Below, piece by piece: positions 10,247-21,053 of a stretch of 64,000 nucleotides of DNA (positions within the stretch are counted from its first letter, which is position 1; the number at the start of each line of letters is the position of its first letter). Origin of the DNA: Ectothiorhodospiraceae bacterium BW-2 (GTDB lineage: Bacteria > Pseudomonadota > Gammaproteobacteria > Thiohalomonadales > Thiohalomonadaceae); assembly GCA_008375315.1 (NCBI GenBank), contig CP032507.1, positions 3,124,071 to 3,188,070 on the forward strand, in the 5' to 3' direction. Both the position numbers and the translations under genes were made by a program. The notes under the pieces are model-generated. The model saw nothing but the letters and a program-made list of their open reading frames with translations, searched no databases and was not told the DNA's origin.

Positions 10247-11416
10247 TTAACAGTAGAGCGCTCCCATGGCAAATAGTTCGGTTAATATGAGGCGGGTGGC
10301 ACTATCGTCAAGCAGTGGCCGCAGTTGTGTCGCATCGAGCTGGCGCTGATTGGCGATATGACGAAACGGTTCAATAGAGCGCTGTGGGATCGCAAAGGCC
10401 TCGCCGCCGACATAGAACCAGAACTGCCCTTTATCGTGATCGTGGCGATAGATAAAACGGTAGTGTTCGCTGCGGTAGAGCGGGGTGGTGCCGTTTAACC
10501 ACTGTTTTAGCGTGGTTAAATCGGGCCTCTCATCGAGTAGTGGTAGTTCGTGGCCAGTGGGTGGTTCACTCAGATAGCGCCCTAACCAGTGGCCGATCGT
10601 CGCGTTATCGAGCGGAATGTGGCGGATTAACTCGGCCATAGCGCTAATGGTTGTCTCATCGAGTCGCCCCGGCTCCTGCTGGGGTGTCAGATCGGGATCG
10701 CGATAAAAGTGATCGGTTGGCTGATTGGCAATCTGCTCGCCATAGTAGCCGGCCAGCAGATGACCGATGGCGGGGGCGCGAAACCCGACCGAGGCCGACA
10801 GCCCCGGCTGTAGCGTGACACCATGATGGGCGACGCCGGTGGGGATATAGATCATATCGCCTGGATTAAGGATGTAACGCTGCTGCGGTTCAAAGTGGCG
10901 CAAGATACGCACCGGCAGATCCTCAATATAGTCGGGTTTTGGAGTGAGATTAAGCTCCCACCGCCGTTGGCCACTTAATTGAATAATAAAGACATCGTAG
11001 TTATCGATATGGGGGCCAACCCCGCCATCAAGAGCGCTATAGCTGACCATCACATCATCGAGACGCCAGTTAGGAATAAAGTTAAACCGCTCCAACAGCG
11101 CTGCAAAGTCGGGCACATGTTGGTTCGCCTCCTGAATAAGCAGCGTCCAGCGGCTCTCTGGTAGGGTGGTAAAATCGGCGTCACTAAAGGGGCCGTGGCG
11201 CAGTTGCCAACTCTGATCGCCTAACTGCGTAATTAGCCGTGACTCGACCCCCTCATCAAGCGCTAAACCGGCCAGCTCCTCCGGCGTGAGTGGAGGAGTG
11301 AAATCAGAGAGGGCAGCGGCATAAAAGACGGGTGCCTTCTGCCAGTGATTGGCCATAAAATCGGTCGCAGAATAGCCGCCTGGAAGTGTCAATGTGTTAG
11401 CAATAACCTCAGTCAT
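10247..11416 (-). CDS. RoxA/YcfD-type cupin ribosomal protein oxygenase
   Basis: 2-oxoglutarate/Fe(II) JmjC-like oxygenase related to E. coli RoxA (YcfD), which hydroxylates ribosomal protein L16. Motifs are HWQKAPVF at the N-terminus, GGVGPHIDNYDVFIIQLSG with the HxD iron ligands, then IYIPTGVAHHGV with the second His and SVGFRAP. The open frame extends upstream to a TTG at 11506 and an ATG at 11479. I chose ATG 11416 because the E. coli protein begins at the matching point, and because a TATACT box on the minus strand (11487-11492) would put transcription start near 11480, leaving the longer forms leaderless. Length from 11416 is 389 residues, close to 373 in E. coli. The start has no clear Shine-Dalgarno. 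Confidence 0.85.
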   Translation of the reverse strand: MTEVIANTLTLPGGYSATDFMANHWQKAPVFYAAALSDFTPPLTPEELAGLALDEGVESRLITQLGDQSWQLRHGPFSDADFTTLPESRWTLLIQEANQHVPDFAALLERFNFIPNWRLDDVMVSYSALDGGVGPHIDNYDVFIIQLSGQRRWELNLTPKPDYIEDLPVRILRHFEPQQRYILNPGDMIYIPTGVAHHGVTLQPGLSASVGFRAPAIGHLLAGYYGEQIANQPTDHFYRDPDLTPQQEPGRLDETTISAMAELIRHIPLDNATIGHWLGRYLSEPPTGHELPLLDERPDLTTLKQWLNGTTPLYRSEHYRFIYRHDHDKGQFWFYVGGEAFAIPQRSIEPFRHIANQRQLDATQLRPLLDDSATRLILTELFAMGALYC

Positions 11417-11563
11417 CGTGCTAGTGTTGCCATAGCTGTTGCTGCCGGTATCGTTCTGGCTCTGGTCTAGTGTTCTCATGCGGCGGAGTATAGCATAGTG
11501 AGGCAATCTTTGGTCGAGTCAGAGAGGGCGCGGGTGTGATCCACATCGTGCTTTTGCCCCGTG

Positions 11564-11591
11564 TTTGAATTTAACCCGTTGCGGCCCATAT
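11564..11591 (+). promoter_or_regulatory. Sigma-32 (heat-shock) type promoter of clpB
   Basis: A TTTGAAT box at 11564-11570 (consensus CTTGAAA, five of seven) and a perfect CCCATAT box at 11585-11591 (consensus CCCATNT) are separated by 14 bases, within the accepted range. The start site would fall near 11599, leaving a leader of about 33 bases to the clpB ATG. ClpB is a classic sigma-32 regulon member in gammaproteobacteria, which strengthens the call. Confidence 0.75.
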
Positions 11592-11631
11592 ATTGCCAGT
11601 AGTTTCAGCTTAACCTTTGAGGTATTGTGCG

Positions 11632-14202
11632 ATGAGAATGGATAAATTGACCGCGAAATTTCAGGCGGCGCTAGCCGATGCCCAGAGTCTAGCCATCGGT
11701 CGCGACCATCAGTTCATTGAACCGATACACCTCATGCAGGCGATGATGGATCAGGAGGGGGGCACGGTGCGCCACCTGTTAAATAGCGCTGGAGTACAGC
11801 TTAACTCACTGCGTTCGCAGCTCGGTGAGGCGTTAGAGCAGCTACCGACCGTCTCCGGTTCGATGGGGGATGTGCATGTCTCTAACGAGAGCTCCCGCCT
11901 GCTGAATATGACCGATAAACTGGCGCAGCAGCGCAAGGATGCCTATATTTCCAGCGAACTATTTCTGCTCGCTGCCGTTGATGATCAGGGCAAACTAGGC
12001 GATCTACTACGGCGTAACGGCGCAACCAAAGCGGCGATTGAACAGGCAATAGAGACGATGCGCGGCGGTCAGAGTGTCAACGATCCGAATGCTGAGGAGC
12101 AGCGCCAAGCGCTAGAGAAATATACGATTGATCTGACCGAACGAGCAGAGCAGGGTAAACTCGATCCGGTGATTGGCCGCGATGATGAGATTCGCCGCGC
12201 GATACAGGTGTTACAGCGGCGCACTAAAAACAATCCGGTTCTCATTGGCGAACCGGGGGTAGGTAAAACCGCGATTGTCGAAGGGTTAGCGCAGCGCATT
12301 GTCAATGGCGAAGTACCGGAGGGGATGCGTCATAAACGGCTGTTAGCACTCGATATGGGCTCTCTCATTGCCGGGGCTAAATTTCGCGGTGAGTTTGAGG
12401 AGCGGTTAAAAGCGGTATTAAACGATCTCTCCAAGCAGGAGGGAGCGGTCATTCTCTTTATCGACGAAATTCACACCATGGTCGGTGCCGGTAAAGCAGA
12501 GGGATCGATGGATGCTGGCAATATGCTCAAACCGGCACTAGCACGAGGGGAGCTACACTGCATCGGCGCGACGACACTCGATGAGTATCGGCAATATATC
12601 GAAAAAGATGCCGCATTAGAGCGACGGTTTCAGAAAGTGGTCATTGAGGAGCCGACCGTTGAAGATACCATCGCCATTTTGCGTGGCCTAAAAGAGAAGT
12701 ATGAGGTTCATCACGGGGTTGAGATTACCGATCCGGCGATTGTGGCGGCAGCGACACTATCGCACCGCTATATTACCGGTCGGCAGCTACCCGATAAGGC
12801 GATCGATCTAGTCGATGAGGCAGCCTCCAGAATTCGGATGGAGATAGACTCGATGCCGGAGGATATGGATAGGCTCGATCGGCGGCTAATTCAGCTTAAA
12901 ATTGAGCGCGAAGCGTTGGCCAAAGAGTCCGATAACGCCTCCAAAAAACGCCTTAGCGATCTGGAGCAGGAGATTGGCAAACTAGAGCAGGAGTATGCCG
13001 ACCTAAACGAAATCTGGAAAGCGGAGAAGGCCTCACTGCAAGGCACGCAGCAGATTAAAGAGGAGCTAGAGAGGGCACGATTAGAGCTTGAAACGGCACG
13101 ACGGGCGGGCGATCTGGCCAGAATGTCGGAGCTACAGTATGGCCGTATTCCCGATTTGGAAAAATCGCTACAGATGGCCGACGATCAACAGCTACTAGAG
13201 ACCAAACTGCTGCGCAATCGGGTACGGGATGAGGAGATCGCCGAAGTCGTCTCAAAATGGACTGGTATTCCGGTCGCTAAGATGCTCGAAGGGGAGCGCG
13301 ATAAACTGCTGCGCATGGAGCAGGCGCTCCATAAACGGGTCATTGGACAGGATGAGGCGGTCAATGCAGTCGCCGATGCAATTCGGCGCTCCCGTTCGGG
13401 GCTAGCCGATCCGAACCGTCCTAACGGCTCCTTTCTCTTTCTCGGCCCGACGGGGGTGGGGAAGACCGAACTTTGTAAAGCACTAGCAGCCTTTCTGTTC
13501 GATACGGAAGAGGCGATGGTACGAATCGATATGTCGGAGTTTATGGAGAAGCACTCAGTCTCCCGCCTTGTCGGTGCCCCTCCGGGCTATGTCGGCTATG
13601 AGGAGGGGGGCTATCTTACCGAGGCGGTACGGCGCAAACCCTACTCGGTCGTGCTACTCGATGAGGTCGAAAAGGCGCACCCCGATGTGTTTAACATTCT
13701 ACTACAGGTGCTCGATGATGGCCGCTTGACCGATGGCCATGGCCGCACGGTCGATTTTCGTAACACGGTGATTGTGATGACCTCAAATCTCGGTTCACAC
13801 CTAATTCAGGAGATGGCGGGGGATGAGCACTATACGCAGATGAAATCGGCGGTACTAGAGGTCGTTGGACAGCACTTTCGGCCCGAATTTATTAACCGAG
13901 TCGATGAGGTGGTGGTCTTCCATCCACTGCTAAAAGAGCAGATTCACGCCATTACCCGAATTCAAATTGAGATTTTGCGCCAGCGGCTGCACGAGCACGG
14001 TATCGGACTAGAGTTGACTGAAGCGGCGCTAGATCAGCTCGGTGAGGCCGGCTTTGATCCTGTCTATGGTGCCCGTCCCCTAAAACGGGCGATTCAGCAG
14101 CAGCTTGAAAATAGCCTAGCTAAAGAGCTGCTACAGGGGCGCTTTATGAGTGGCGATACGATTAAGATCTCAGTCGAAGAGGGGGGATTACGCTTCGACT
14201 GA
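11632..14202 (+). CDS. clpB: ClpB, ATP-dependent disaggregase
   Basis: Hsp100 chaperone that, with DnaK, extracts polypeptides from aggregates in the cytoplasm. It has 856 residues from the chosen start (E. coli 857). The first Walker A GEPGVGKT falls at residue 206 and the second GPTGVGKT at residue 605, both at the E. coli positions. The N-terminal Clp_N repeats (residues 1-150) and the coiled-coil middle domain (about 410-530) are present, so the protein is complete. The ATG at 11632 starts [10 protein letters not shown], matching the family N-terminus. A GAGG ribosome site lies about nine bases upstream. An upstream in-frame TTG (11617) is discarded. It is monocistronic and convergent with the next gene, eight bases apart. 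The sigma-32-type promoter suggests heat-shock induction. Confidence 0.98.
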   Translation: MRMDKLTAKFQAALADAQSLAIGRDHQFIEPIHLMQAMMDQEGGTVRHLLNSAGVQLNSLRSQLGEALEQLPTVSGSMGDVHVSNESSRLLNMTDKLAQQRKDAYISSELFLLAAVDDQGKLGDLLRRNGATKAAIEQAIETMRGGQSVNDPNAEEQRQALEKYTIDLTERAEQGKLDPVIGRDDEIRRAIQVLQRRTKNNPVLIGEPGVGKTAIVEGLAQRIVNGEVPEGMRHKRLLALDMGSLIAGAKFRGEFEERLKAVLNDLSKQEGAVILFIDEIHTMVGAGKAEGSMDAGNMLKPALARGELHCIGATTLDEYRQYIEKDAALERRFQKVVIEEPTVEDTIAILRGLKEKYEVHHGVEITDPAIVAAATLSHRYITGRQLPDKAIDLVDEAASRIRMEIDSMPEDMDRLDRRLIQLKIEREALAKESDNASKKRLSDLEQEIGKLEQEYADLNEIWKAEKASLQGTQQIKEELERARLELETARRAGDLARMSELQYGRIPDLEKSLQMADDQQLLETKLLRNRVRDEEIAEVVSKWTGIPVAKMLEGERDKLLRMEQALHKRVIGQDEAVNAVADAIRRSRSGLADPNRPNGSFLFLGPTGVGKTELCKALAAFLFDTEEAMVRIDMSEFMEKHSVSRLVGAPPGYVGYEEGGYLTEAVRRKPYSVVLLDEVEKAHPDVFNILLQVLDDGRLTDGHGRTVDFRNTVIVMTSNLGSHLIQEMAGDEHYTQMKSAVLEVVGQHFRPEFINRVDEVVVFHPLLKEQIHAITRIQIEILRQRLHEHGIGLELTEAALDQLGEAGFDPVYGARPLKRAIQQQLENSLAKELLQGRFMSGDTIKISVEEGGLRFD

Positions 14203-14210
14203 CAGGGGGG

Positions 14211-16526
14211 TTACGGTGAGGAGGGGAGCCAGAGGGTGAGAATCTGCTGAATATCGGCCGCCGAGACCGGTTTATTGAGATGATCGTTCATACCCGCGCG
14301 CAGACTCTTATCGCGATCCCCCTCCATCGCGTTGGCCGTCATGGCGATCACCACAATCTCATGGTTAAGTACACTTGATGAGGGCGAGCGAATCGCCGCC
14401 GTCGCTTGATAGCCGTCCATGATCGGCATTTGACAATCCATAAAGACTAGATCAAAGGGGGTTTGGCTTAGCTTCTCTAACGCCTCAGCACCATTTTCGG
14501 CTATCTCAACGGTTAGCCCTAGCGTCTCTAAAATCCCCCTCGCAACCATCTGATTGACCAAGTTATCCTCTACCACCAACACATCGCCCTTAAGGCAGGC
14601 GCGAACCTCTGCGATGGGGGGGGAGACCGCTGGCGGGGGGGGGGGCGCCCTGAGAACCTGTTTTAGCGCAATGGTGAACCAGAAGGTGCTACCGACATTA
14701 GGCTGACTCTCAACACCAATGTTACCCCCCATCAGCAGCACCAACTGTTTACTAATGCTTAGTCCTAGTCCGGTACCACCATATTTACGAGTGGTAGAGC
14801 CATCGGCTTGGGTAAAGCGCTGAAATAGCTGCGCCTGCTGCTCTTTGGTCAGACCGATACCGCTATCGCTGATCGAGAAGCGGATCCTCACCTGTGTCGG
14901 GGTGTGCTGTTCAATACGGTAGTCGATAGTGACCGAGCCTTGAGAGGTGAACTTAATCGCGTTACCGATAAGGTTGGTCAAAATTTGCCGAATGCGGCCA
15001 GGATCTCCTAAAAAGTAGTTCGGGGCGCTCTTAGAGGGGGCGTTAAAGGTTAACCCCTTCTCGTTTGCCTTGTGGCGCAGGGTTGAGCTAATCTCATCAA
15101 TAAGGGCATTGAGATCGAACTCTATCTCCTCAATCGTTAGCCGACCGGCCTCGATTTTACTAAAGTCGAGAATATCGTTAATAATCGCTAGCAGCGCTTG
15201 GGCGCTCTGTCGGATAGTCTTCGCCTGCTGTAGCTGTTGCGGATCGAGTGGGGTGGTGAGCAGTAGATCGGTCATGCCGATCACGCCATTCATCGGGGTG
15301 CGAATCTCATGACTCATATTGGCTAAAAATTCGCTTTTGGCGCGATTAGCCGCCTCAGCATCGTAGCGGGCCTGTAGCAGATGTTCGGCGGTCTGTTTTT
15401 GAATCGCCAAGGTTTGTAGGTGGCTATTAAAGCCGCTGACCAGATCGGCCATCACATCGCGAGTAGGGGGGATGGGGAGCGGTGCAGGGGGCTGTTCCGG
15501 ATGCTGTTTTAGTTGCTGAAACCCAGAGGAGACCCCTTGCACCGGCGTGATAATCTGTTTATGAAATCGTAGCAGAATTAAGGCGATAACCACTAAACCG
15601 ATGCTAAGTAGCGTCATGCCAACCTGACGCAGTAGCTGTACCGGTTCGAGTAGCTGCTCGCGCGGCTGAATGAGCGCTAAATAGCTGTTAATAGAGGGCA
15701 ACGGCAGGGGAGTGAGAATCACCGCTTCGCCATCAAGGGTTAACTCGTGCCCCCCCTGATCGCGGGTACGAATCAGCTCAAATAGGGATGGGTTGAGTGC
15801 GGTTCCCTGTAGGCTCTCCTTGCTGGAGTGGAATATTAGCTGGCCACGGCTATCGAGCAGCAGTAGCTGTAGTGTCTGTCCGAACTGGGCATCTCGTAGG
15901 TAGTCGCGAATCATCGCATCATTCAGATTAATCACTAAGAGCCCAACCACATCGGACTGGCCGGTAATGGGGGAGAAGTGGCGGATCTCGCGGGTGATCA
16001 CCACCACCCTCTGATGGCCCGAGGAGGTGTTGATATTGGGATGAATACCGTGCCACAGCGGCTGTTTGATCGCCTGCTCGGTGATCTGAAACAGTTGTTG
16101 TAGCCGTTCGGTATCAATTAAATCGCTGTGGAGTAGGGTATCGCCGACATGAAAGTGGCGCCCTTGACGGGAAAAAAGATCAATCGAGACCAGCCCTTTG
16201 AGCCGAATATAGCTATTTAAGATATATCCGACTTGAGCTTGGGTATTGAGGGCGTTAAAGGGGCTGCTCTGCACCGAATCGGCATGGCGCAGCGCCTGGC
16301 CGATGGTCTCGTTACCGGCGATATTGGCGGCTAGATCCTCGATTTGGGAGGCGTAGAGATTGAGGTAGGCCTTAAAGTCGGTGGCTAGCCGCAGATTATA
16401 CTCTCCGGCCTGATCGATAACGATGCGGCTAGCAAAGTGAAACGCACTTACGCCAAATAGAATGAGTGGAATCACCCCCGCCGCTAGTAGGTAGCCGAGC
16501 AGACGGCGGGTGAGGCTTGATGTCAT
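14211..16526 (-). CDS. Hybrid sensor histidine kinase (Cache-like sensor, HisKA, HATPase, receiver)
   Basis: Membrane-bound hybrid kinase of 771 residues. A membrane span near residues 10-30 and a second near 305-325 flank a periplasmic region of about 270 residues that looks like a double-Cache sensor. Next come a HAMP-like linker, then HisKA with [15 protein letters not shown] (phospho-His near residue 408) and an HATPase with [10 protein letters not shown] and [10 protein letters not shown]. The C-terminal receiver has VVEDN acidic residues and the Asp in [12 protein letters not shown]. Its ATG overlaps the stop of the upstream binding-protein gene by four bases, so kinase and binding protein are probably one sensing unit. 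Between kinase and receiver a linker is encoded by runs of 11 and 8 C residues on the coding strand, a possible slippage site. Confidence 0.93.
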   Translation of the reverse strand: MTSSLTRRLLGYLLAAGVIPLILFGVSAFHFASRIVIDQAGEYNLRLATDFKAYLNLYASQIEDLAANIAGNETIGQALRHADSVQSSPFNALNTQAQVGYILNSYIRLKGLVSIDLFSRQGRHFHVGDTLLHSDLIDTERLQQLFQITEQAIKQPLWHGIHPNINTSSGHQRVVVITREIRHFSPITGQSDVVGLLVINLNDAMIRDYLRDAQFGQTLQLLLLDSRGQLIFHSSKESLQGTALNPSLFELIRTRDQGGHELTLDGEAVILTPLPLPSINSYLALIQPREQLLEPVQLLRQVGMTLLSIGLVVIALILLRFHKQIITPVQGVSSGFQQLKQHPEQPPAPLPIPPTRDVMADLVSGFNSHLQTLAIQKQTAEHLLQARYDAEAANRAKSEFLANMSHEIRTPMNGVIGMTDLLLTTPLDPQQLQQAKTIRQSAQALLAIINDILDFSKIEAGRLTIEEIEFDLNALIDEISSTLRHKANEKGLTFNAPSKSAPNYFLGDPGRIRQILTNLIGNAIKFTSQGSVTIDYRIEQHTPTQVRIRFSISDSGIGLTKEQQAQLFQRFTQADGSTTRKYGGTGLGLSISKQLVLLMGGNIGVESQPNVGSTFWFTIALKQVLRAPPPPPAVSPPIAEVRACLKGDVLVVEDNLVNQMVARGILETLGLTVEIAENGAEALEKLSQTPFDLVFMDCQMPIMDGYQATAAIRSPSSSVLNHEIVVIAMTANAMEGDRDKSLRAGMNDHLNKPVSAADIQQILTLWLPSSP
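14635..14645 (-). repeat. Homopolymer tract of 11 C on the coding strand
   Basis: Eleven consecutive G on the plus strand (C on the coding strand of the kinase at 14211-16526), with a second run of eight at 14616-14623. They encode a proline-rich linker between the ATPase domain and the receiver. Slippage by one base would remove the receiver from the protein. Confidence 0.9.
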
Positions 16527-17518
16527 GGCAGGGTGTGGCTGGTAAGCAGACGAGTTTCGATCATCACTTCGTTAGCAACAGGCTCGCCCTGTAGCCGCTG
16601 CACGGCTAGTTTTATCCCTTGATAGCCCTGCTCTGCCGCCTGCTGATCGACCGTCGCGGCGAGCCGACCTTGGCGAATTTCGGTTATCGCCTCCTCTAGG
16701 GCGTCATAGGCGGCTACTTTGACCTCGGTTAGGCCGCTCTCTTGCAGCCAGGTAATCGCCCCGAGCGCCATCATATCGTTAGCAGCAAAGAGCAGTTTAA
16801 TCTCAGGATGGTCGGCAAAGAGCCGTTTGGTCACCTCATACCCCTCATCAATTTTCCAGTTGGCGCTCTCGCTCGCGACTAAGCTTACGAGTGGGTTATC
16901 GGCAAAGGCGCGTTTGGCACCGAGCATCCGTTGGTGGGCATTATTGGCGCTACGAATCCCCTCCAAAATCGCCGCTTGTGTCGGCTCTGTGACCTGATCG
17001 GCGATATATTTGGCCGACTGATAGGCCGCCTGCTGGTTATCGACACTAATGAAGGGGATAGGCGCCATACCGCTAGCGGCGATCTGCGCCGCATCGAGGC
17101 GATTATCGATATTCACAATCACCACCCCCTGATCGGCGGCCTGTTTTAGAACTGGAATGAGCCGCTGTGAGTCGCCCGGAGCGATCACGATGGCATCTAT
17201 CTGCTGCTGGATCAGATCTAGGACGATCTGAATCTGCTGCTCAATAGAGGTCTCCTGAGCGGCTGTTTTGACATGGAGCTGAATCGTCAGCTCTCGCTCT
17301 GCCCGCCGCGCCCCCTGCTCCATCGCGACAAAGAAGGGGTTGGTCAAGGTCTTCATCACTAGGGCGATTTGGGGACGACTCTCCGGCTGTTGCGGTGAGG
17401 CCTGCGGTGGGTGGCTCTCTGTCGTGGTTAGAGTGGGGCTGTTACTCTCACCGCAGCTAACTAGGAGCAGCAGCGGTAACAGCAGTGGAGCGAGAGCGAG
17501 TCTGATCGTGGTTCTCAT
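16523..17518 (-). CDS. Ribose-type periplasmic binding lipoprotein (sensor partner)
   Basis: Periplasmic binding protein of the RbsB/LacI type (Peripla_BP_4), 331 residues. The N-terminus is a lipoprotein signal, with a positively charged start, a leucine-rich core and lipobox LLVSC near residues 18-22. The mature part begins the binding fold with [13 protein letters not shown] near residue 51, followed by [11 protein letters not shown] and [11 protein letters not shown]. An AAGGAT ribosome site precedes the ATG. No sugar transporter genes are adjacent. Instead its stop overlaps the start of a hybrid kinase by four bases, so it most likely presents a small ligand (sugar or autoinducer-like) to that kinase, as LuxP does for LuxQ. 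That role is inferred from the arrangement. Confidence 0.88.
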   Translation of the reverse strand: MRTTIRLALAPLLLPLLLLVSCGESNSPTLTTTESHPPQASPQQPESRPQIALVMKTLTNPFFVAMEQGARRAERELTIQLHVKTAAQETSIEQQIQIVLDLIQQQIDAIVIAPGDSQRLIPVLKQAADQGVVIVNIDNRLDAAQIAASGMAPIPFISVDNQQAAYQSAKYIADQVTEPTQAAILEGIRSANNAHQRMLGAKRAFADNPLVSLVASESANWKIDEGYEVTKRLFADHPEIKLLFAANDMMALGAITWLQESGLTEVKVAAYDALEEAITEIRQGRLAATVDQQAAEQGYQGIKLAVQRLQGEPVANEVMIETRLLTSHTLP

Positions 17519-17544
17519 GGGGTTTATCCTTAGTCGGTGATGGT

Positions 17545-20500
17545 CTATTGATGGATAGGATCTGCGCCGAGCGTACCGTGCAGTCGTTGTAGATAGGCCT
17601 CTGAGGCGACAGTATCTATCATCTGTTGCGATCGCTGCAACTGTTGCAGTAGGTAGTCGCGGCTCTCCAGATCGGAGAGTGGCTGTTCAGCGAATTTCTG
17701 CTCCAGATAGTGGTGGTTGAGCTGCCATAGGGCGATATCGCGCTGCTGTTTAAGCTGGAGTCGCCTCTGGTACCAGTCGCTCGCTAGCAGCGCTTCGCGA
17801 CTAAAGAGTTGGCGAAAGGGGGGCGACTCGATCGTCATCCCCTGATAGTTACCATAGGCCATGATGTGGAGTAGTGCTTTAAGGGGCGGGCAGGCGTCCT
17901 CAATGGTGCCATCTTCGAAGTAGGCTTGGGCGACCCGCTGCTGCGCTTCGACAATATTGTTAATGCCATCGATATAGGCCTCCCTATCTTGGCTCTCTGG
18001 TTGCAGCAGCGACTCATCAACGGTTAACATCGGCGAGTCGAAGATTTTGCCAAAATATTTAAACACAAAGTCACTGGTAATACGATAGCCGAGGCGGCTG
18101 GCGAGAATGGTCTGCCCTTCGTGTTCAAAATCGTTTAACTTCTCCAGATAGCCGTTGTCGATGAGATAGTCGGGCTCCCGCTCTGACGGCGGAATACGGC
18201 ACCAAATTTCGGGAATTAGCATACTAATATCGTGGTCAATACGGCGGCGGTGGCCGATATAGCCTGCGGCTGTGGTAAAGCCGGCGTGGCCGCAGAGGAT
18301 ATAGGCGACGAGGGCGTTATTGAGATCTGCGGTAGCCGAGAGGTTATTAAACGGCCCCTTGGTGAGCGCCCCCTCAGAGCCTGCCCCAGTCGTGGAGGGC
18401 GATTTGCCGGTAAGACTACAGATGAGTTCGGCAAATAGCTCCGGCAGCTCCTGATAGTGGATCGGGTTATAGACCGCTAGAGGCCGAATGCCCCGTTTGC
18501 GGTCAATTGGATTGTTGCGCCGCCCCTGTAGTACCGCATCGACTGGAAATAGGACCGGCTGCTCCGGTGTGAGTGAGCGGGAGAGTCGGGTGCCGATTTT
18601 AGCGAGATAGAGTGACCGAGGCTTGGCCAGATCGGGGCGATACTGTAGATAGCGCATATTGGGGCTCGGCTTGCCGTTAACGATGCGCGGGTGGGCAGAG
18701 GAGACAAAGTAACACCCCTCACTATCGTCGGCTGCCTGTCGAATGAGCTGCTGCATCGGCGGGGTATAGTCATCGAAGCTGACAACATCATCGATTAGCT
18801 TCTTAGCATCGGTCGGGGTGAGCGGCTCAAAATTGGAGATGAAGTTGTTATTTTCGGCCAGATCGTGCTCTGTCTGCTTATCGAACCCACGATGAATCGC
18901 ATCATCAGGGCGCTGAAATAGGCGTGTTTCGCAGTTGTGAATAAGTTTAATACTGCTATGCCTGTCGCTATCGAGATTGAGCTGGCCACTAAGGTAGCTC
19001 TGCGGAATGACGGTTGAGACAGAGATATCATCCTCCATCTGCACCTTTTCCGCAGCGACAAAATCTTGTCGTAGCTTATAGATGCGCCAAGTGCCGTCAC
19101 TATGGGTGCCAAGGCGTAGATAGCTGGTGGCGAGGGTGCGGCCATTAAACTTTAGCTCATGGCCCGGCATCCCGTTTATCTCATCGACGGTAAAGTGTTT
19201 GCGCCAGTCGCCCTTCCATTCGGCCTTATAGAACCGTTTGATAATGAAGATGATCGCCAAAATTCGCTGCGGAATTTCGCGTAGCCAAGCGTTGTACTCG
19301 GCGCTATAGATAGTCTCGGATGGGGTGAGTAGTTTGATGACCGAACCGAGACTACGGGAGGTGTCGAGTAGCGATCGCTCATCCTCAAAGGAGGGGTCGA
19401 GAAAACGGTGGCGATAGTCGTGATTTAAAATCTCATCGATACGGGCAAAATCTGCGTGAATATCGCCAACGATAATCGGCCCTGAGAGCATCGAGTCCTG
19501 AATCGATTTGGAGATCTCCGACTTTCCGCCGCCAGAGACAGTGCTAGGTTTGTGGCAGAAGGTTCCCTCACCAAGGGTGCCAATGAGGCGCCAGCTAGGG
19601 GCGTGAGGGTGTTTGTGTAGCTCGACCCGAAAGCCGGTTGGGTAGATATAGGTCTCATTAGCCCGCAGTTTTAGCCGCTGTTTTAACCCCTTTTGGTACC
19701 AGTTGATCTCCATTTTGGCCATATCGATGCGGGCGTTTTCGGGGAGGTAGAGGATATCGCTGTAGTGGCGATCGCGGGCGTACCCCTCCGGCTCAACGGT
19801 AATGTTATCCTCAAGCTGCTCGCAGAGAGTGGTAAAGGTGTGCTCGGAGCTGAGATCGTCGCGTAGATCCGGCATGTAGATCTCACCCAAATTGAAGCGG
19901 GGGAAGGCGAGCGCTCCGCCGGCGTGCTCCTCTTCGCTGCCACCGAAGAGGTTGGCCGAGTAGCTAATTTGCGACTTAATCTCTTTTTTACTATAGCCGT
20001 AGTAGTTGTCGGCAATGAGGGTGACTACCACGCCACGACTATCGCGGCAGACAATTTTAAAGGCGTTACCGTCGTTATAGAGCTCGCCCGGCTTTTGCCA
20101 GCACATCCCGTCACGGCGCTGGCGTTCGGTCGCCTCATCGTAGTGAGGGAGCCCTAGCTGCTCTTTAGTCAGGCCGGTGAGATGGGGGGCGAGAATGATA
20201 CAGCCGGTGTGGCCAGTCCAGTGGTCGATATCGAGCGCGGCGTCGTTTTCTGGCAGAAAGGGGTCGCCGCCGTTGCCAAAGATCGACTCTACAAAATCGA
20301 GGTTAGAGACTAAGCTGCCGGGGGCAAAGAAGCGAATTTCGAGGCTCTTTTGCGGCAAGATACCCTCAACTTCGGGGCGAACCACCGGTCGCAGTAACAT
20401 GGAGACCCAGAGGTGGGCTGGCGCATCGGTACCGCTCGATAGGGGCAGTAGCATCAGCTCATCGGGGGGTTGCAGGGCTCGGGTTAATAGCTCGCTATAG

Positions 20501-20994
20501 GCTTTGACGGGAACGGCTTTCTTATCGGCCGGAACTGGCAGTGGCCCTTCGACAATATGGAACACCCCTTGCGTGGTGCGGCGATCACTTTTAGGGTTAT
20601 GTAGCACCCCTTGGCGAATGCGGTACGACTCTAAAAGTGGCGATTTATAGTGATTTTGATCGGTCGGTAGCGAGAGCTCCCGCGCTAGCCCAGCTTTAAT
20701 CAGGGTAAAGGTATCGCCCGGCAGTTCAATTTGGAGAGGGATACCGTGTTCATCAAGATAGCTGCTGAGAAAGTTCTGAATGCGTTGGTCGGCTGGGCAG
20801 CGATAACCGGAGCTAGCGAGCAGACGGCGGTGCTGACCATAATTTTTGAGTAGATTATCGATAATATCGAGAAACTCGACATCATCGCCAAGGTGGCATG
20901 GATGGCCTAGCGCGGCTAGCTGTAAACATATTAGCTTTAAGTTATTCTCTCGTGTATTGGCATCAAGACACGGATTGGCTGTGTTGGTGGACAT
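17545..20994 (-). CDS. Very large protein, possible PPi-type PEP carboxykinase relative
   Basis: Soluble protein of 1149 residues with no signal peptide or membrane span. An AAGGA site seven bases before the ATG at 20994 fixes the start; nine upstream codons are in frame but not needed. Visible conserved-looking blocks are NYYGYSKKEIKSQIS near residue 330, EEEHAGGALAFPRF near 355, STVSGGGKSEISKSI near 485 (P-loop-like) and VGDIHADFARID near 505. Order, size and the substrate-loop/P-loop/metal-Asp pattern resemble pyrophosphate-dependent phosphoenolpyruvate carboxykinases (about 1100-1150 residues in Entamoeba and Propionibacterium), which interconvert oxaloacetate and PEP using PPi. I cannot verify this without a search. 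It lies between two sensor genes on the same strand, 33 bases downstream of a kinase stop, an odd place for a metabolic enzyme. Confidence 0.55.
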   Translation of the reverse strand: MSTNTANPCLDANTRENNLKLICLQLAALGHPCHLGDDVEFLDIIDNLLKNYGQHRRLLASSGYRCPADQRIQNFLSSYLDEHGIPLQIELPGDTFTLIKAGLARELSLPTDQNHYKSPLLESYRIRQGVLHNPKSDRRTTQGVFHIVEGPLPVPADKKAVPVKAYSELLTRALQPPDELMLLPLSSGTDAPAHLWVSMLLRPVVRPEVEGILPQKSLEIRFFAPGSLVSNLDFVESIFGNGGDPFLPENDAALDIDHWTGHTGCIILAPHLTGLTKEQLGLPHYDEATERQRRDGMCWQKPGELYNDGNAFKIVCRDSRGVVVTLIADNYYGYSKKEIKSQISYSANLFGGSEEEHAGGALAFPRFNLGEIYMPDLRDDLSSEHTFTTLCEQLEDNITVEPEGYARDRHYSDILYLPENARIDMAKMEINWYQKGLKQRLKLRANETYIYPTGFRVELHKHPHAPSWRLIGTLGEGTFCHKPSTVSGGGKSEISKSIQDSMLSGPIIVGDIHADFARIDEILNHDYRHRFLDPSFEDERSLLDTSRSLGSVIKLLTPSETIYSAEYNAWLREIPQRILAIIFIIKRFYKAEWKGDWRKHFTVDEINGMPGHELKFNGRTLATSYLRLGTHSDGTWRIYKLRQDFVAAEKVQMEDDISVSTVIPQSYLSGQLNLDSDRHSSIKLIHNCETRLFQRPDDAIHRGFDKQTEHDLAENNNFISNFEPLTPTDAKKLIDDVVSFDDYTPPMQQLIRQAADDSEGCYFVSSAHPRIVNGKPSPNMRYLQYRPDLAKPRSLYLAKIGTRLSRSLTPEQPVLFPVDAVLQGRRNNPIDRKRGIRPLAVYNPIHYQELPELFAELICSLTGKSPSTTGAGSEGALTKGPFNNLSATADLNNALVAYILCGHAGFTTAAGYIGHRRRIDHDISMLIPEIWCRIPPSEREPDYLIDNGYLEKLNDFEHEGQTILASRLGYRITSDFVFKYFGKIFDSPMLTVDESLLQPESQDREAYIDGINNIVEAQQRVAQAYFEDGTIEDACPPLKALLHIMAYGNYQGMTIESPPFRQLFSREALLASDWYQRRLQLKQQRDIALWQLNHHYLEQKFAEQPLSDLESRDYLLQQLQRSQQMIDTVASEAYLQRLHGTLGADPIHQ

Positions 20995-21053
20995 CAATAG
21001 TTCCTTAGGTCTGTTTTGCAAAGTCGATACTCTACACCAATCCGAGCGATAGA

